From Halomicrobium salinisoli (GTDB lineage: Archaea > Halobacteriota > Halobacteria > Halobacteriales > Haloarculaceae), in NCBI RefSeq assembly GCF_020405185.1, contig NZ_CP084463.1, positions 1,984,001-2,048,000 on the forward strand: a stretch of DNA of 64,000 nucleotides, given 5' to 3'. A program made the translations under genes and the position numbers. This document shows positions 1 to 10,156 of the stretch, one piece after another. Each line of letters starts with the position of its first letter. Positions within the stretch are counted from its first letter, which is position 1. Below the pieces are notes generated by a model. It did not search any database, was not told the origin of the DNA, and saw nothing but the letters and a program-made list of their open reading frames with translations.

Positions 1-898
1 GCTGTTTCCGGACTCGATGGGCCTTTCACCCCTACACGTAGATCACGGGAGGGTATTGTAAAACACCAACCCTAGCAGGCCTCCACGCGCCTTTCGGCAC
101 GCTTCACCTTGTCCACGCGTAGATCGTCCGGTTTCGGGTCGTGTCCGCGGGACTCCCCGCCCTTGAAGACGGCGACCCTGGCGCAAAGCGCTGCGGTCGT
201 GTCGGTTTCCCTGTGCCTTCCCGGATGAACCGGTTAGACTCGCCTCGCAGACACACTCCCTGGCTCGTTTTTCAAAACGCACGACGGGACATCGGCTCCC
301 CACCAGTCCTACTGCGCGGTCGCCCGCGTGTCGTTCCGGGTGGGGCCTTTCATGCCCTGTCGCTCCATAACCACCTGATTTCAGGCCCTGTTGCACCTCC
401 CTTCTGAGGGTGCTTTTCAGCGTTCGCTCGCGCTACTTGTTCGCTATCGGTCTCGAGGAGTGTTTAGCCTTGGCCGTACGATGCCGGCCGTATTCACGAG
501 GGATATCCAACCCCCGATACTCCGGTACTGACGCACGCTCTACGGGTCGTCGATACGGGACTGTCACCCTGTTTCGTACTCCGTTCCAGGAGACTTCTCG
601 ACGGCGATCGAGCGCTGCATGTCAGCCCAGACACCACATTGCCCGTGAGGGCTTCGGTTTGGGCTGTGCCGCGTTCACGCGCGGTTACTAACGGCATCAC
701 GTTCGTTTTCTCTTCCTGCCGATACTGAGATGTTTCAGTTCTCGGCGTTCCCCATTGCGCAAAGCAATTGCGAAGGAGATTCTCATTCGGAAATCCCGAG
801 TTCTTCGCCTCCGTGCGGCTCCCTCAGGCTTATCGCAGCTTGGCACGTCCTTCGTCGGCTCTCGAGCCGAGCCATCCACCAGGTGGCGTAGTAGCCAC
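1..898 (-). rRNA. 23S ribosomal RNA, 5' part (truncated by window edge)
   Basis: This is the 5' third of the large-subunit rRNA on the minus strand. Its reverse complement matches the remembered Haloarcula 23S sequence from its 5' end (GGCTACTACGCC, at about 898) through the AACTGAAACATCTCAGTA segment to the GGCCCATCGAGTCCGG segment at the window edge. The 5' end was placed by that alignment and may be off by a few bases. The rest of 23S and the 5S gene lie outside the window. It is transcribed with the 16S gene from promoters near 3000-3330. Confidence 0.97.
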
Positions 899-1100
899 TG
901 ATAGATTCGCTGTGATGAATCACAGCAATGTCGGACACACGTTCCACGATGAAACGGGTCCAGTTGACGTCTGGATTGCACGTACACACGGCGTCATCGT
1001 ACACTCCCGTGGTGAACGGGAGCGACGGTCTACCCTTCCCAGCCGCGCTTTCACGGGCTGGTGCATCGGTTCGCCTGACGGCGGTAGCCGCCGGCGGTAC

Positions 1101-1167
1101 TGGCCGACTCGGAATCGAACCGAGGCGTCCTCCGGAACGGAGGTGCTCTGCCACTGAGCTATCGGCC
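1101..1167 (-). tRNA. tRNA-Ala-like gene in the 16S-23S spacer, degenerate anticodon arm
   Basis: The 16S-23S spacer of haloarchaea normally carries tRNA-Ala. Here the minus strand shows a D-arm GCTC-AGTGGCA-GAGC and T-arm CTCGG-TTCGATT-CCGAG of tRNA-Ala type. The acceptor stem is only 6 bp (GGCCGA/TCGGCC, then A). The anticodon arm is CCTCC-GTTCC-GGAGG, which leaves a 5-base loop instead of 7, and the variable loop has 4 bases. A 7-base loop is possible only with a mismatched stem and no U33. All helices are intact, so the fold looks maintained, but normal decoding seems impossible. It may be a pseudo-tRNA kept for rRNA processing. The rest of the spacer (899-1100) shows no other gene. Confidence 0.6.
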
Positions 1168-1188
1168 GCCCCGCAGAGCGGGGCAAGT

Positions 1189-1218
1189 GTGAGCCTTGAC
1201 AGCTCGGTGCCCGATCGG
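1189..1218 (-). other. 16S rRNA processing stem, 3' arm
   Basis: This segment is complementary to 2851-2883 on the far side of the 16S gene. Both arms share GTGAGCCTTGACAG and CCGATCGG. They form the long stem that brackets pre-16S RNA. A 3-base bulge (ATA) in the 5' arm beside CCCGATCGG fits the bulge-helix-bulge motif cut by archaeal splicing endonuclease. Confidence 0.8.
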
Positions 1219-1298
1219 CGCGTCGGGATGTCACCGGGTGCCTGCCACGAGGGCAGGACTTGCAGGTGGGCTGGGGCGAAGCCCCAGTCCCGGTCAGT

Positions 1299-2769
<1,471 letters not shown>

Positions 2770-2850
2770 GGTTTCCCCGGCAAAACCGGGGATCTGGCGG
2801 AGACACGCATTGTCTCTCTGGTCCGTCAGTCGATGACACCGTCGGCCGCA

Positions 2851-2883
2851 CCGATCGGGTATCACCGAACTGTCAAGGCTCAC
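2851..2883 (-). other. 16S rRNA processing stem, 5' arm
   Basis: Partner of 1189-1218, lying about 80 bp upstream of the mature 16S 5' end. In the transcript it reads GTGAGCCTTGACAGTTCGG, then TGATACCCGATCGG. It pairs with the 3' arm over nearly its whole length apart from a small bulge, as expected for a bulge-helix-bulge cleavage site. Confidence 0.8.
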
Positions 2884-3420
2884 ATCAGATTCCATCTGTA
2901 CGGCGGACCGCAGGGGTGGAATCCTCATGGGTGTTCGGCTCATCATCGACGGGGAGGTCCCGTCTAGAGTGGGACGGCGGAACGGGCAAAGCCCGTATCC
3001 CGCAGCCCCTCGAACGGATATCATCGTAGGGCAGAACCCTACTTAAGGACTCCGACTTCCGCCGGCCGTGTGTCGGAGAACCACACGACGTCACCGGTGC
3101 GGCGTGAGACGCCGTCCCGAGTTTAAGTGCGGTTCCCGACGCCCGGCCGCGGGAGTCGGAATCACTCCGTCGGGGGCAGCGGCGCGAACCCGTCTGGGTT
3201 CCCGCCATCCCTCGAACGTATTTCTTCAGATGGGTGGGGAATATAAAAGGCCGTCGTTTCTGGAACCGACGTGCCAGAGAAAACCACACGACAGCAGCGG
3301 GACGCCTGATCGACGGCAGACATCTTTAAGTAGTAAGTCTTCAGCCGGTTGGCGTGAACGGCCCCCGAGTCCGACGTCCGTGGTTCACCGGCTGCACTGG
3401 ATCGTCCCGTAGTCGAGGGA
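2884..3420 (-). promoter_or_regulatory. rRNA operon leader with several TATA-like promoter boxes
   Basis: No gene is seen in this stretch. Minus-strand TATA-like boxes occur at about 3042-3047 (CTTAAG), 3122-3128 (ACTTAAA), 3239-3250 (CCTTTTATATTC) and 3324-3332 (CTACTTAAAG). The third is preceded by ACGACGG, close to the haloarchaeal rRNA promoter pattern of a CGAC element followed by a TTTTAT-type box. Multiple tandem promoters are known for haloarchaeal rRNA operons. Which of these are active is inference. Confidence 0.65.
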
Positions 3421-3447
3421 GTGATAGTCCGCGAAGCGGTTCGGCAA

Positions 3448-4362
3448 TCAGTCCTCGCTGACAACGGTAACAGAGCGACAGTGGTCCCCCGGCTCCGAAG
3501 TCGTGACGGTGAGTCGCCACGTGGCGGACCGCCCGTTCGCGATGCGCTGAGCGTCGGAGATCGACAGCAACTCCACCGGCGCGTATCGGAACAGTTCGAC
3601 GACGATGGGGAGCGTCACGATCCGCTCCGGCGAATCGCCCAGAACGTACTCGCCGACGGTAACCTCCCACGCACGCGCAGGACCAGAGTCGAAAGATCGC
3701 GAACGGATCGCGTAGGTCTCCAGCAACGCGGCCGACTGTAGCACCGAGAGCGCCGATTCGATCGGATCGCCCGCGCTCGTGGCGTCGGGGAGACGCGACG
3801 CCGCAGCCCGGAGGAGGGCCGCCTGTTCACCGGGGCCGAGTCGCCCGTCTAACTCCGTCGCCATGCTCTCGAGCAGGCGCAGACACAGTTCGTCCGGATC
3901 CTCGATCGACTGGCCGCCGCGAGGTACCTGTCCATCATCGCGTCTTCGAGACCCGTGTGTGGCGACTCGGCGACTGCCTCGAACACGACGCCCGCGACGG
4001 CGTGACAGAAGTCGATCAGTGATCGATCGTCGATCCTCCCGGACGACTCGGCCGTCGCCAGTCTCCCGACCCGGTCGTCGGCACCGGTGCGCGCGCGGGC
4101 TCCAGAACTCCGCGTCCTCGTCGAGGTACGTCCGAATCAGGTCAGTATCGAGGCGGTCGAGCAGCCGGTAGTGAGCGCGTCGCCGGCGTCGCTCGATCTC
4201 CTCGTCGTCGACGGACGCTGCAAGCCGGTCGTCGATTTCGGCCTCCCGGAGCGACGCGAGCTGCTCCTCCGACAGATCGGTATCGTTCGGGACGCGCTCG
4301 TCGAAGAACTCCCGCCATCGCTCGCGGCTCCGCCACTCGTCGTCGCCGCGGTCACGTCGCAA
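3448..4362 (-). pseudogene. unknown acidic protein gene with two compensating frameshifts
   Basis: An open frame runs through on the minus strand, but its middle (about 3910-4095) is an arginine-rich shadow frame. In that stretch the +1 frame reads as a typical acidic haloarchaeal protein (for example DDRSLIDFCHAVAGVVFEAV and TGLEDAMMDRYLAAAS). The flanks are sensible only in the ORF frame (EEQLASLREAEIDDRLAASV before, DPDELCLRLLESMATELDGR after). So one indel near the CGCGCGCGC run at about 4085-4098 and a second near 3905-3925 restore the frame. The in-frame start is also poor: TTG at 4362, with coding-like sequence continuing upstream to about 4410 and no ATG or GTG. The family is not recognised. 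It is either a decaying gene or assembly indels. Confidence 0.55.
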
Positions 4363-4460
4363 CCAGTCGACGCGGTCCGCCAGGTCCTCGGGGTAACCCC
4401 GGTCGCGCCGGACGGCGGGATTTGTAGTAAACTACGACGTTCGTACTACATCTGAAATAT

Positions 4461-6353
4461 TCATTTGTATCCAAGGTTTTGTAACTGCTCAATGGTCTCC
4501 TGAGACGGTTTCTTCGTTTCATTTTTTATATCATAGCTTACAGACTCTGCTAACAAGAATTGTTCAGCATTCAAACGGAGATTCTGTTTTAGATCAGTTC
4601 CAATTTGAGAATTCTGATCGTTCGGATTTCGGACAGTAGATAACTTATAGAATTCTTCCAACTCTGCTCCTTTTTTGATAGTGTCTTGAGAAGGGCGATC
4701 CGGATACGCAGAGTCGTATGTGAATATTCCTTTAACACCATCAATCTCAACAGAGATACTGTACCAATCTGGATAGATCCGTTCCGTAATCCTCGCATCA
4801 CTTCGTTCATCTTTTTGAATCGGTGTGCCCGAGCTGTACTCTGGAACACTTTCGCCAGCCAATTGAGCGATTGTTGGAAGAAAGTCAATCGTATCGATGC
4901 AGTCCTTTTTCGGCCAAGATTCACTGACAGGGGGTTTGACGGCCATAAACGGCCGGATATTCCCATCGTACAACGAAGTGTGAGTAAAGAACCCACGCTC
5001 ACCGAATTCTTCCCCGTGATCGCCGGTAATGATGATGAGTGATTTCTCAAATAAGTCTTGAGATTTCAGATATCTGAGGAACCGGGCGATTTGATCACCG
5101 GTATATTCGACCGATCTTGAGTACCACTCCTTCATTTCCTGAACCAGCCCCGGTTCCAATTCGTACTCGTTGTGGTATCCGTCGAGATACGTCCAATTGT
5201 TTCCCTTTGCCTCCTCCATATGGCTTCGGAATGTTTGACTCTTTGAAAAATCAATATCTGGTGAGTCGAGCCGTTCAGTCGGGGGTATATATGGGTAGTG
5301 CGGATCAAAAACATGCAAGAAGTAGAAAAGGCTATGATTCCGAACCGCGAGATCCTGTTCAATCCAATTGATTACCTGATCCACACTTGCCTTTGCATCA
5401 CTATCACGAGTCACCCAGTCAGGGTAGGACATCCCGTCATGGCGGAATCTGTGGAACCCACGACCGAACCCGAACTCGGGCAGAATTCGACTGTGGCTAA
5501 CCAATGCCGAATTCTTGTACCCGTTCTCCGCGAGTAGTTCTGGAATCGTTGTGAGATCCGGGTTTATTGGTCGCTTATCACCAGGCGCTTGACCGTAGCC
5601 GACGTACCCATGTTCCCCCGGATGAGTCCCAGTGAACATTGAGGCGTGTGATGGTGGTGTCCACGTCCCCTGCGTGCGTGGTTCCGTTGGAAGGATAGCA
5701 TTGGGCCCCAGTTCGTTGATTAGTGAGCTTAGTGCCTCCTGTTGATCATATCGTAGAGTATCAATCGAGATGAGAAAGACAGGTGGCTGTTCTTTCGTTG
5801 GCACAACCGCTGGCAAACCAACTGCTGTGTTCGCCTCCTGCTTGTCATCTGGTAATCGCTGAACAGTCCTAAGAATTCGATTTAGTGGTGGTTCTCTTTG
5901 ATCGATGTTGACTCGGGCATTCGTAACTGGACCGTCCTCGGAAATAGTCAGTGTTCGCCAGAGGATTGGTGGGTAGTCAAATGATTGATCAACCTGAATC
6001 TGAAATTTATGCTCAGGTTGGTTTGAGTCGTCAGAAGATTGAGATATTTGGACGCTATTTGCTTTACCGGGAGAAATAATCGGTACTTCTATCGCACGAT
6101 TTGCCTGCTCATTGTCGATTGTGAATCGAAGCTCGTCAGAACCTGTGAATAGTGATACGTACTCAGACTCGGTGATGTGGAACGTCTGTAGGTTGTCCTT
6201 CGAGCGGAGCCAACGGGGAGTCTCCTCGTTGCGGACGGCTTCGAACGTATTAGGGATTTTAGAATCGAGTCTTCGTTTTGCGCCAGTCCAGACGGTTCTA
6301 AACTCACCTCGTAAAGTGTAAATAAGTGCCTTCTTAATTGTGCCGATATCCAT
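4461..6353 (-). CDS. sulfatase-like hydrolase/phosphotransferase (alkaline phosphatase superfamily)
   Basis: A 630-aa protein of the alkaline phosphatase/sulfatase fold. The metal-binding segment ISIDTLRYD comes first in the catalytic half, then TPPSHASMFTG at the active site, FLHVFDPHYPY, ITGDHGEEFGERG, and a C-terminal QNLGYK like that of arylsulfatase relatives. The usual sulfatase C-x-P-x-R is T-P-P-S-H here, so the nucleophile would be Thr and the classical formylglycine is absent. A phosphodiesterase or phosphotransferase role is as likely as sulfatase. The N-terminal 200 residues have no recognised domain. The start at 6353 is chosen because a TATA box (6375-6389) lies about 29 bp upstream; the longer ATG at 6425 would sit upstream of that box. 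Base composition is clearly AT-rich relative to the window, suggesting transfer. Confidence 0.85.
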   Translation of the reverse strand: MDIGTIKKALIYTLRGEFRTVWTGAKRRLDSKIPNTFEAVRNEETPRWLRSKDNLQTFHITESEYVSLFTGSDELRFTIDNEQANRAIEVPIISPGKANSVQISQSSDDSNQPEHKFQIQVDQSFDYPPILWRTLTISEDGPVTNARVNIDQREPPLNRILRTVQRLPDDKQEANTAVGLPAVVPTKEQPPVFLISIDTLRYDQQEALSSLINELGPNAILPTEPRTQGTWTPPSHASMFTGTHPGEHGYVGYGQAPGDKRPINPDLTTIPELLAENGYKNSALVSHSRILPEFGFGRGFHRFRHDGMSYPDWVTRDSDAKASVDQVINWIEQDLAVRNHSLFYFLHVFDPHYPYIPPTERLDSPDIDFSKSQTFRSHMEEAKGNNWTYLDGYHNEYELEPGLVQEMKEWYSRSVEYTGDQIARFLRYLKSQDLFEKSLIIITGDHGEEFGERGFFTHTSLYDGNIRPFMAVKPPVSESWPKKDCIDTIDFLPTIAQLAGESVPEYSSGTPIQKDERSDARITERIYPDWYSISVEIDGVKGIFTYDSAYPDRPSQDTIKKGAELEEFYKLSTVRNPNDQNSQIGTDLKQNLRLNAEQFLLAESVSYDIKNETKKPSQETIEQLQNLGYK

Positions 6354-6374
6354 TTGCTTGGGTATAATTCTTGG

Positions 6375-6389
6375 CCCATATATAATCAG
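6375..6389 (-). promoter_or_regulatory. TATA box for the sulfatase-like gene
   Basis: The minus strand reads TGATTATATATGG. Its centre is about 29 bp from the ATG at 6353, the spacing of a leaderless haloarchaeal transcript. This decides the start of the downstream gene. Confidence 0.6.
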
Positions 6390-6456
6390 CGTTATCGCAC
6401 TACGTGCACAATCTATGAGAGACATCTACACCAGCAGTCGGGTCGGAGGAATCATC

Positions 6457-6705
6457 ATGAATAATACCACTCCGAAACAATCGTGGGTCTACGAGGATGA
6501 CTCGCTCGGGCCTGTTGGGGGGTCCCGTAAGCTTGTCGCGAAGGTTGGGGATCTGGGACTTCAGCCCTACGAAACACCTGATCCACGCCCTCAACTCGAA
6601 GAAAAAGACGAGGTCAAACTCGTCTGCTGGATGGTTGTTACGCCTAAACAGGATAAGGTAGAACGGGATGGCCGTCCGTCTCTCATATCTCAGAGCATCC
6701 TGTGA
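6457..6705 (+). CDS. small protein of unknown function
   Basis: An 82-aa open frame starting MNNTTPKQSWVYEDD. A good ribosome binding site, GGAGG, lies about 7 nt before the ATG, which is why this start is preferred over the longer in-frame ATGs at 6340 and 6418. The middle is rich in P, E, K and D, and the end reads QSIL. No family is recognised and no membrane segment is seen. It diverges from the sulfatase-like gene in the same AT-richer patch and may have arrived with it. A 104-aa frame on the opposite strand (6400-6714) is the alternative but has no matching signals. Confidence 0.5.
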   Translation: MNNTTPKQSWVYEDDSLGPVGGSRKLVAKVGDLGLQPYETPDPRPQLEEKDEVKLVCWMVVTPKQDKVERDGRPSLISQSIL

Positions 6706-6825
6706 GCTACTCAAAAATGGAAATATTTGATTCGCTCGTGATAGTCAGACAAGACCACCAGTAGCACAGGCGATGACCTGAGGTGCTTTTTATATAGTCG
6801 AACCACAAAAAGGACTTGCGCCCCT

Positions 6826-7137
6826 TTTATGCAAGCCAGTGGAGGGATTTGAACCACGCGAACGTCTCGCTACGCTCGACGTTCCCTACCTCAAATCCGC
6901 TGGCTTTCGCTCCCCACGTTCGTTCGTCGCAGAAAGCCGGTGGAGGGATTTGAACCACGGTCGGAGCGAAGCTCCTCCCTGATTCAAATCCTCCAGAACG
7001 TATTTGCCGCTCGCGGAGTTGCTCGCGGCAAAAGTAAGCCGGTGGAGGGATTTGAACCACGCGAACGCCTCGCTATGCTCGGCGTTCTCTACTTCAAATC
7101 CGCCGGCTTTCGCTCCTCACGTTCGTTCGTCGCAGAA
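6826..7137 (-). repeat. tandem truncated copies of the tRNA-Thr 3' end with hairpin spacers
   Basis: Three partial copies of the T-arm and acceptor end of the neighbouring tRNA-Thr begin at about 6832, 6936 and 7034 (plus strand GCCGGTGGAGGGATTTGAACC, with one base changed in the first). They lie roughly 100 bp apart and lead to the intact gene. The first and third copies are followed by nearly identical spacers with small hairpins such as GAACGTctcgctacgctcgACGTTC and a partial inverted copy of the same tRNA end. The pattern is that of attachment-site remnants or local tandem duplication at a tRNA 3' end. No integrase gene is visible. Confidence 0.8.
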
Positions 7138-7212
7138 AGCCGGTGGAGGGATTTGAACCCTCGGCCTAATCCTTACGAAGGATTCGCTCTAGCCAGTCTG
7201 AGCTACACCGGC
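7138..7212 (-). tRNA. tRNA-Thr (anticodon CGT)
   Basis: The minus-strand cloverleaf is complete: acceptor GCCGGTG/CACCGGC, D-arm from GCTC to GAGC, anticodon loop TTCGTAA in a GAATCC/GGATT stem, T-arm GAGGG-TTCAAAT-CCCTC, and discriminator T. Anticodon CGT reads the Thr codon ACG. No CCA is encoded and no intron is seen. Its 3' end is copied three times just downstream, so this gene is probably an integration target. Confidence 0.96.
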
Positions 7213-7325
7213 AGACGTCGCTTTGCTCGTCTGCCGAGCCCATCGTCGTTGCACTTCGATGGACACCGGCGCGTCCACTTCCATCTGGGCGGATAACCGC
7301 AATAAGGATTGCGAATCGAACCGGG

Positions 7326-8318
7326 TTAGCGGGTGAGTCGCACGTCCAGCACCACGTTCAGTTCGTGGGGCGCGTACGACCGGACGGTGTGTCGCGTGTC
7401 GACCGTCACGTCGTACTCGGGTTCCGCGGCGGCCCGGATGGCTCGCTCGCCGGGGCCGTAGAGGTCGTCCTCGTGCTGAATGTCGTAGTAGTGGAGGGTA
7501 CAGTCGTCGCCGGCGAGCCTGACGGCCGTCTCGAGGAACTCGTCGGCGCTGTGAGGCAGGTTCATCACCAGACGGTCGGCCCATCCCTCGTAGTCCTCGG
7601 CCACCTCCCGCACGTCCGCGTCGATCGCCGTGACTCGCTCCTCGACGCCGTTGCGGCGCGCGTTCTCCCGGAGGTACTCGACGGCCGTCTCGTTGACGTC
7701 GACGCCGACGGTCTCGGCGCCGCGCTTCGCGAGGGGGATCACGAAGGGGCCGACGCCGGCGAACATGTCGAAGGCCCGATCGCCGTCCGCGACTTGCTCG
7801 ACGACCCGGTGGCGCTCGGTCGCCAGCCGCGGCGAGAAGTACACCTCGGCGAGGTCGAGGGCGAACTCGCAGCCGTACTCGCGGTGAACCACCTCGGTGG
7901 GGGTCGCGTCGTCCTCCGTGGCGAGTATCTCCCAGTCCCGGACGCGGGTCTCGCCTTTGACCTTCGAGGCGCGGTTCAGGACCGTCCGTGCCGGCAGGTC
8001 CGAGGCCATGATGGCGTCCGCAAGCTCCCTGGCCCGCTCCGGGTCGTCCTCGTCGATCACGATCACGTCACCGATGCGCTCGTAGGACGGCTCGAAAGCG
8101 ATCTGATCGGCGGGCATCGTCTCCGTCTCGCGCGCTGGCGCGTCGTACTCCACGACGTCGAGGTCAGCGGGCACCGCCGACGGGTTCGTCACGGGCACGT
8201 AGATCGCCCCGTCCTCGACGGCGATCTCGTAGCCCTCGGCCACCAGGTCCGCCTCGGCGAGGCGGCGGCGGGTCTCCTCGCCGGCCTCGCGCTCGACGCG
8301 CACGCAGGGAACGCCCAT
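7326..8318 (-). CDS. trm5: tRNA (guanine37-N1)-methyltransferase Trm5
   Basis: A 330-aa SAM-dependent methyltransferase that methylates G37 next to the anticodon. The N-terminal half carries the archaeal Trm5 leader domain. It is followed by NRASKVKGETRVRDWEIL, the YFSPRLATER segment, and the Rossmann motif DMFAGVGPFVIPLAKRG (residues about 195-211). The catalytic-loop motif is MNLPHSADEFL, the Trm5 form of NxPxx. The start ATG at 8318 begins MGVPCVRVEREAG; the open frame continues upstream into the shadow of dphB, so a longer start is not used. It is divergent from dphB, a second translation-modification gene, with a 75-bp shared promoter region. Confidence 0.93.
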   Translation of the reverse strand: MGVPCVRVEREAGEETRRRLAEADLVAEGYEIAVEDGAIYVPVTNPSAVPADLDVVEYDAPARETETMPADQIAFEPSYERIGDVIVIDEDDPERARELADAIMASDLPARTVLNRASKVKGETRVRDWEILATEDDATPTEVVHREYGCEFALDLAEVYFSPRLATERHRVVEQVADGDRAFDMFAGVGPFVIPLAKRGAETVGVDVNETAVEYLRENARRNGVEERVTAIDADVREVAEDYEGWADRLVMNLPHSADEFLETAVRLAGDDCTLHYYDIQHEDDLYGPGERAIRAAAEPEYDVTVDTRHTVRSYAPHELNVVLDVRLTR

Positions 8319-8393
8319 ACCCCGACTGGCCGTCGACCGGCGGTAAGCCTGACGCTTCGCGCCCTTTATGGCCCGCGGCCGCCCAGTGAGTTC

Positions 8394-9176
8394 ATGCTCA
8401 CGTTCGTCGGGCTCGGGCTGTACGACGAGCGCTCGATCACCGTCGAGGGCAAGGAAGCCCTCCAGACGGCCGACCGGGCGTTCGCGGAGTTCTACACGAG
8501 CCGACTCGTCGGTGCCGACCACCAGCGACTCGAGTACTACCTCGACACCGACCTCGAAGTACTCGACAGAGCGACGGTCGAACAGGACCCCGAACGCGTC
8601 CTCGCGGCCGCAGAGAACGAAGACGTCGTTTTCGCCACCGCCGGCGACACGATGGTCTCGACCACCCACGTCGACCTCCGCCTCCGCGCGCGCGAACGGG
8701 GTATCCACACCAGGGTCGTCCACGGGACGACGGCGCAGACCGCCGCCTCATCGCTGACCGGGCTCCAGAACTACCGCTTCGGCAAGGCCACGACGCTGCC
8801 CTTCGAGGACGCCCACGGCGCCGACGGCGTCCCCGACAGCGTCGTCGAGACGATCGAAGCCAACCGCGAGCGGGACCTCCACACGCTGGTCTACCTGGAC
8901 ATCAAGGTCGACGACCCCCACTGGGAGGGCGAGGAGGAGTTCATGACCGCCGACCGCGCCGCCGACCTCCTGAGCGAACCGCTGGGCGACGCGCTCGGCG
9001 TCGCCGTCGCCCGCGCCGGTAGCGCGACGCCGGTCGTCGAGGCCGACAGACTCTCGGAACTCGCCGACGGCGACTTCGGGGGTCCGCTGCACCTGCTCGT
9101 CGTCCCGGGCGACCTCCACGACATGGAACGGGACGCGCTCCGGGAGCTGGCCGGCGCTCCCGAGGACGCGCTCTGA
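8394..9176 (+). CDS. dphB: diphthine synthase
   Basis: A 260-aa SAM-dependent methyltransferase of the tetrapyrrole methylase fold. It methylates the modified histidine of elongation factor 2 in diphthamide synthesis. The N-terminus MLTFVGLGLYDERSITVEG is the family signature. GDTMVSTTH at about residue 80-90 and HTLVYLDIK with a following MTADRAADLL match archaeal DphB, and the length is typical. A TATA-like CCCTTTATGG lies about 28 bp before the ATG, indicating a leaderless transcript. The gene ends 2 bp from the convergent artA stop codon. Confidence 0.94.
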   Translation: MLTFVGLGLYDERSITVEGKEALQTADRAFAEFYTSRLVGADHQRLEYYLDTDLEVLDRATVEQDPERVLAAAENEDVVFATAGDTMVSTTHVDLRLRARERGIHTRVVHGTTAQTAASSLTGLQNYRFGKATTLPFEDAHGADGVPDSVVETIEANRERDLHTLVYLDIKVDDPHWEGEEEFMTADRAADLLSEPLGDALGVAVARAGSATPVVEADRLSELADGDFGGPLHLLVVPGDLHDMERDALRELAGAPEDAL

Positions 9177-9178
9177 GA

Positions 9179-10156
9179 TTACTCCTCGCCGCCGTCGGCC
9201 CGGACCGTCGACGATCCGAGGGCCCCTTCGAGGTCGTACTCGCTGCCCGTCAGCAGGTACAAAAGGTCCTCGATGGGCGTCACGACTTCCGGTAGCTCCC
9301 GGACGACCAGCCACGTGATAGCTACCAGCGCGATCACCGACCCGAACTGCGCGAGCAGGCGGTCGGCGATGTAGTAGGAGACCATCTGTTCGTCGGTCGT
9401 CCCGAAGAGGGACGTCAGCAGTCCCGGGAACCACTGCATTCGCTGCTGTCCGAAGGCGGTCGCGATGAAGACGTTCCGGACGAGGTTCAGCCCGTAGATC
9501 ACGGGGATCGAAACCGCCAGGGCCCGCAGCTTCCGGCGGAAAGGGGCCCGGACGGCCAGGATAGCGCCCGCCAGGATCGCCATGCTCCCGATCCCCGTGC
9601 AGGCGACGATGATCGTGTACGTGATCGGCCGCGCGTTCCCGGGGAACACGAACGTGCTCCGGTAGGTGTAGTCAACCCCCCGGTCCCGGCTGAAGTACTC
9701 GACGCCCCGGACCATCTCCGGGTCGACGCCGATGACGTTCAGCAGGAAGTGCGTCTGCGCGGCGACCGTCTCCACCAGGAAGCGACGGGCCGGATTGGCC
9801 TCGAGGAACGGCACGTACGCGAACGGGAGGTAGATCAGGCCCATGATCCCGACGGCGCGGGTCAGCACGAACAGCGAGTCCCGGCCGTTCCAGAGCCGAT
9901 AGCCCGCGTACACCGACAGCGGCGCGGCCAGAATGCTTCCGGTCCCCTCGACGATCGACTTCTGTTCGAGGACGAAGTGAGGCACCAGGACCAGCCAGAA
10001 GAGACCGAAGAGCAACCAGGCGCCGACGGCGACGGCGCGCGCCCGGTCCTCGTCGCGCCGCTCCAGCATCGCTGCCGCCAGGAACGCCCCCACGACGATC
10101 CACGACAGCGGCCGCGCGATCGCGAGCGGCGCCGCGGTCAGACCCTCGGCCGTCAT
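9179..10156 (-). CDS. artA: archaeosortase A, PGF-CTERM processing transpeptidase
   Basis: A 325-aa multispanning membrane protein of the exosortase/archaeosortase family. It has about seven to eight hydrophobic segments and the catalytic cysteine in ACTGIGSMAILAG. An arginine follows in GLNLVRNVFIA, and a third conserved arginine may be in the DRLLAQFG region. ArtA recognises the C-terminal PGF-CTERM signal of surface glycoproteins, cleaves it and allows lipid anchoring. Here it lies next to three genes that encode such substrates, with a fourth substrate at 43293. The ATG at 10156 (MTAEGLTAAPLAI) is chosen because it directly precedes the first hydrophobic stretch; the open frame extends further upstream without typical content. 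Confidence 0.93.
   Translation of the reverse strand: MTAEGLTAAPLAIARPLSWIVVGAFLAAAMLERRDEDRARAVAVGAWLLFGLFWLVLVPHFVLEQKSIVEGTGSILAAPLSVYAGYRLWNGRDSLFVLTRAVGIMGLIYLPFAYVPFLEANPARRFLVETVAAQTHFLLNVIGVDPEMVRGVEYFSRDRGVDYTYRSTFVFPGNARPITYTIIVACTGIGSMAILAGAILAVRAPFRRKLRALAVSIPVIYGLNLVRNVFIATAFGQQRMQWFPGLLTSLFGTTDEQMVSYYIADRLLAQFGSVIALVAITWLVVRELPEVVTPIEDLLYLLTGSEYDLEGALGSSTVRADGGEE

Noticed and set aside
6400..6714. 104-aa minus-strand frame opposite the small gene at 6457
   Set aside because: No ribosome binding site or TATA box placed for it, whereas the plus-strand frame has GGAGG at proper spacing.
4461..7137. Complete integrated mobile element
   Set aside because: No integrase, transposase or replication gene and no matching far-end attachment repeat were found; only remnants are supported.
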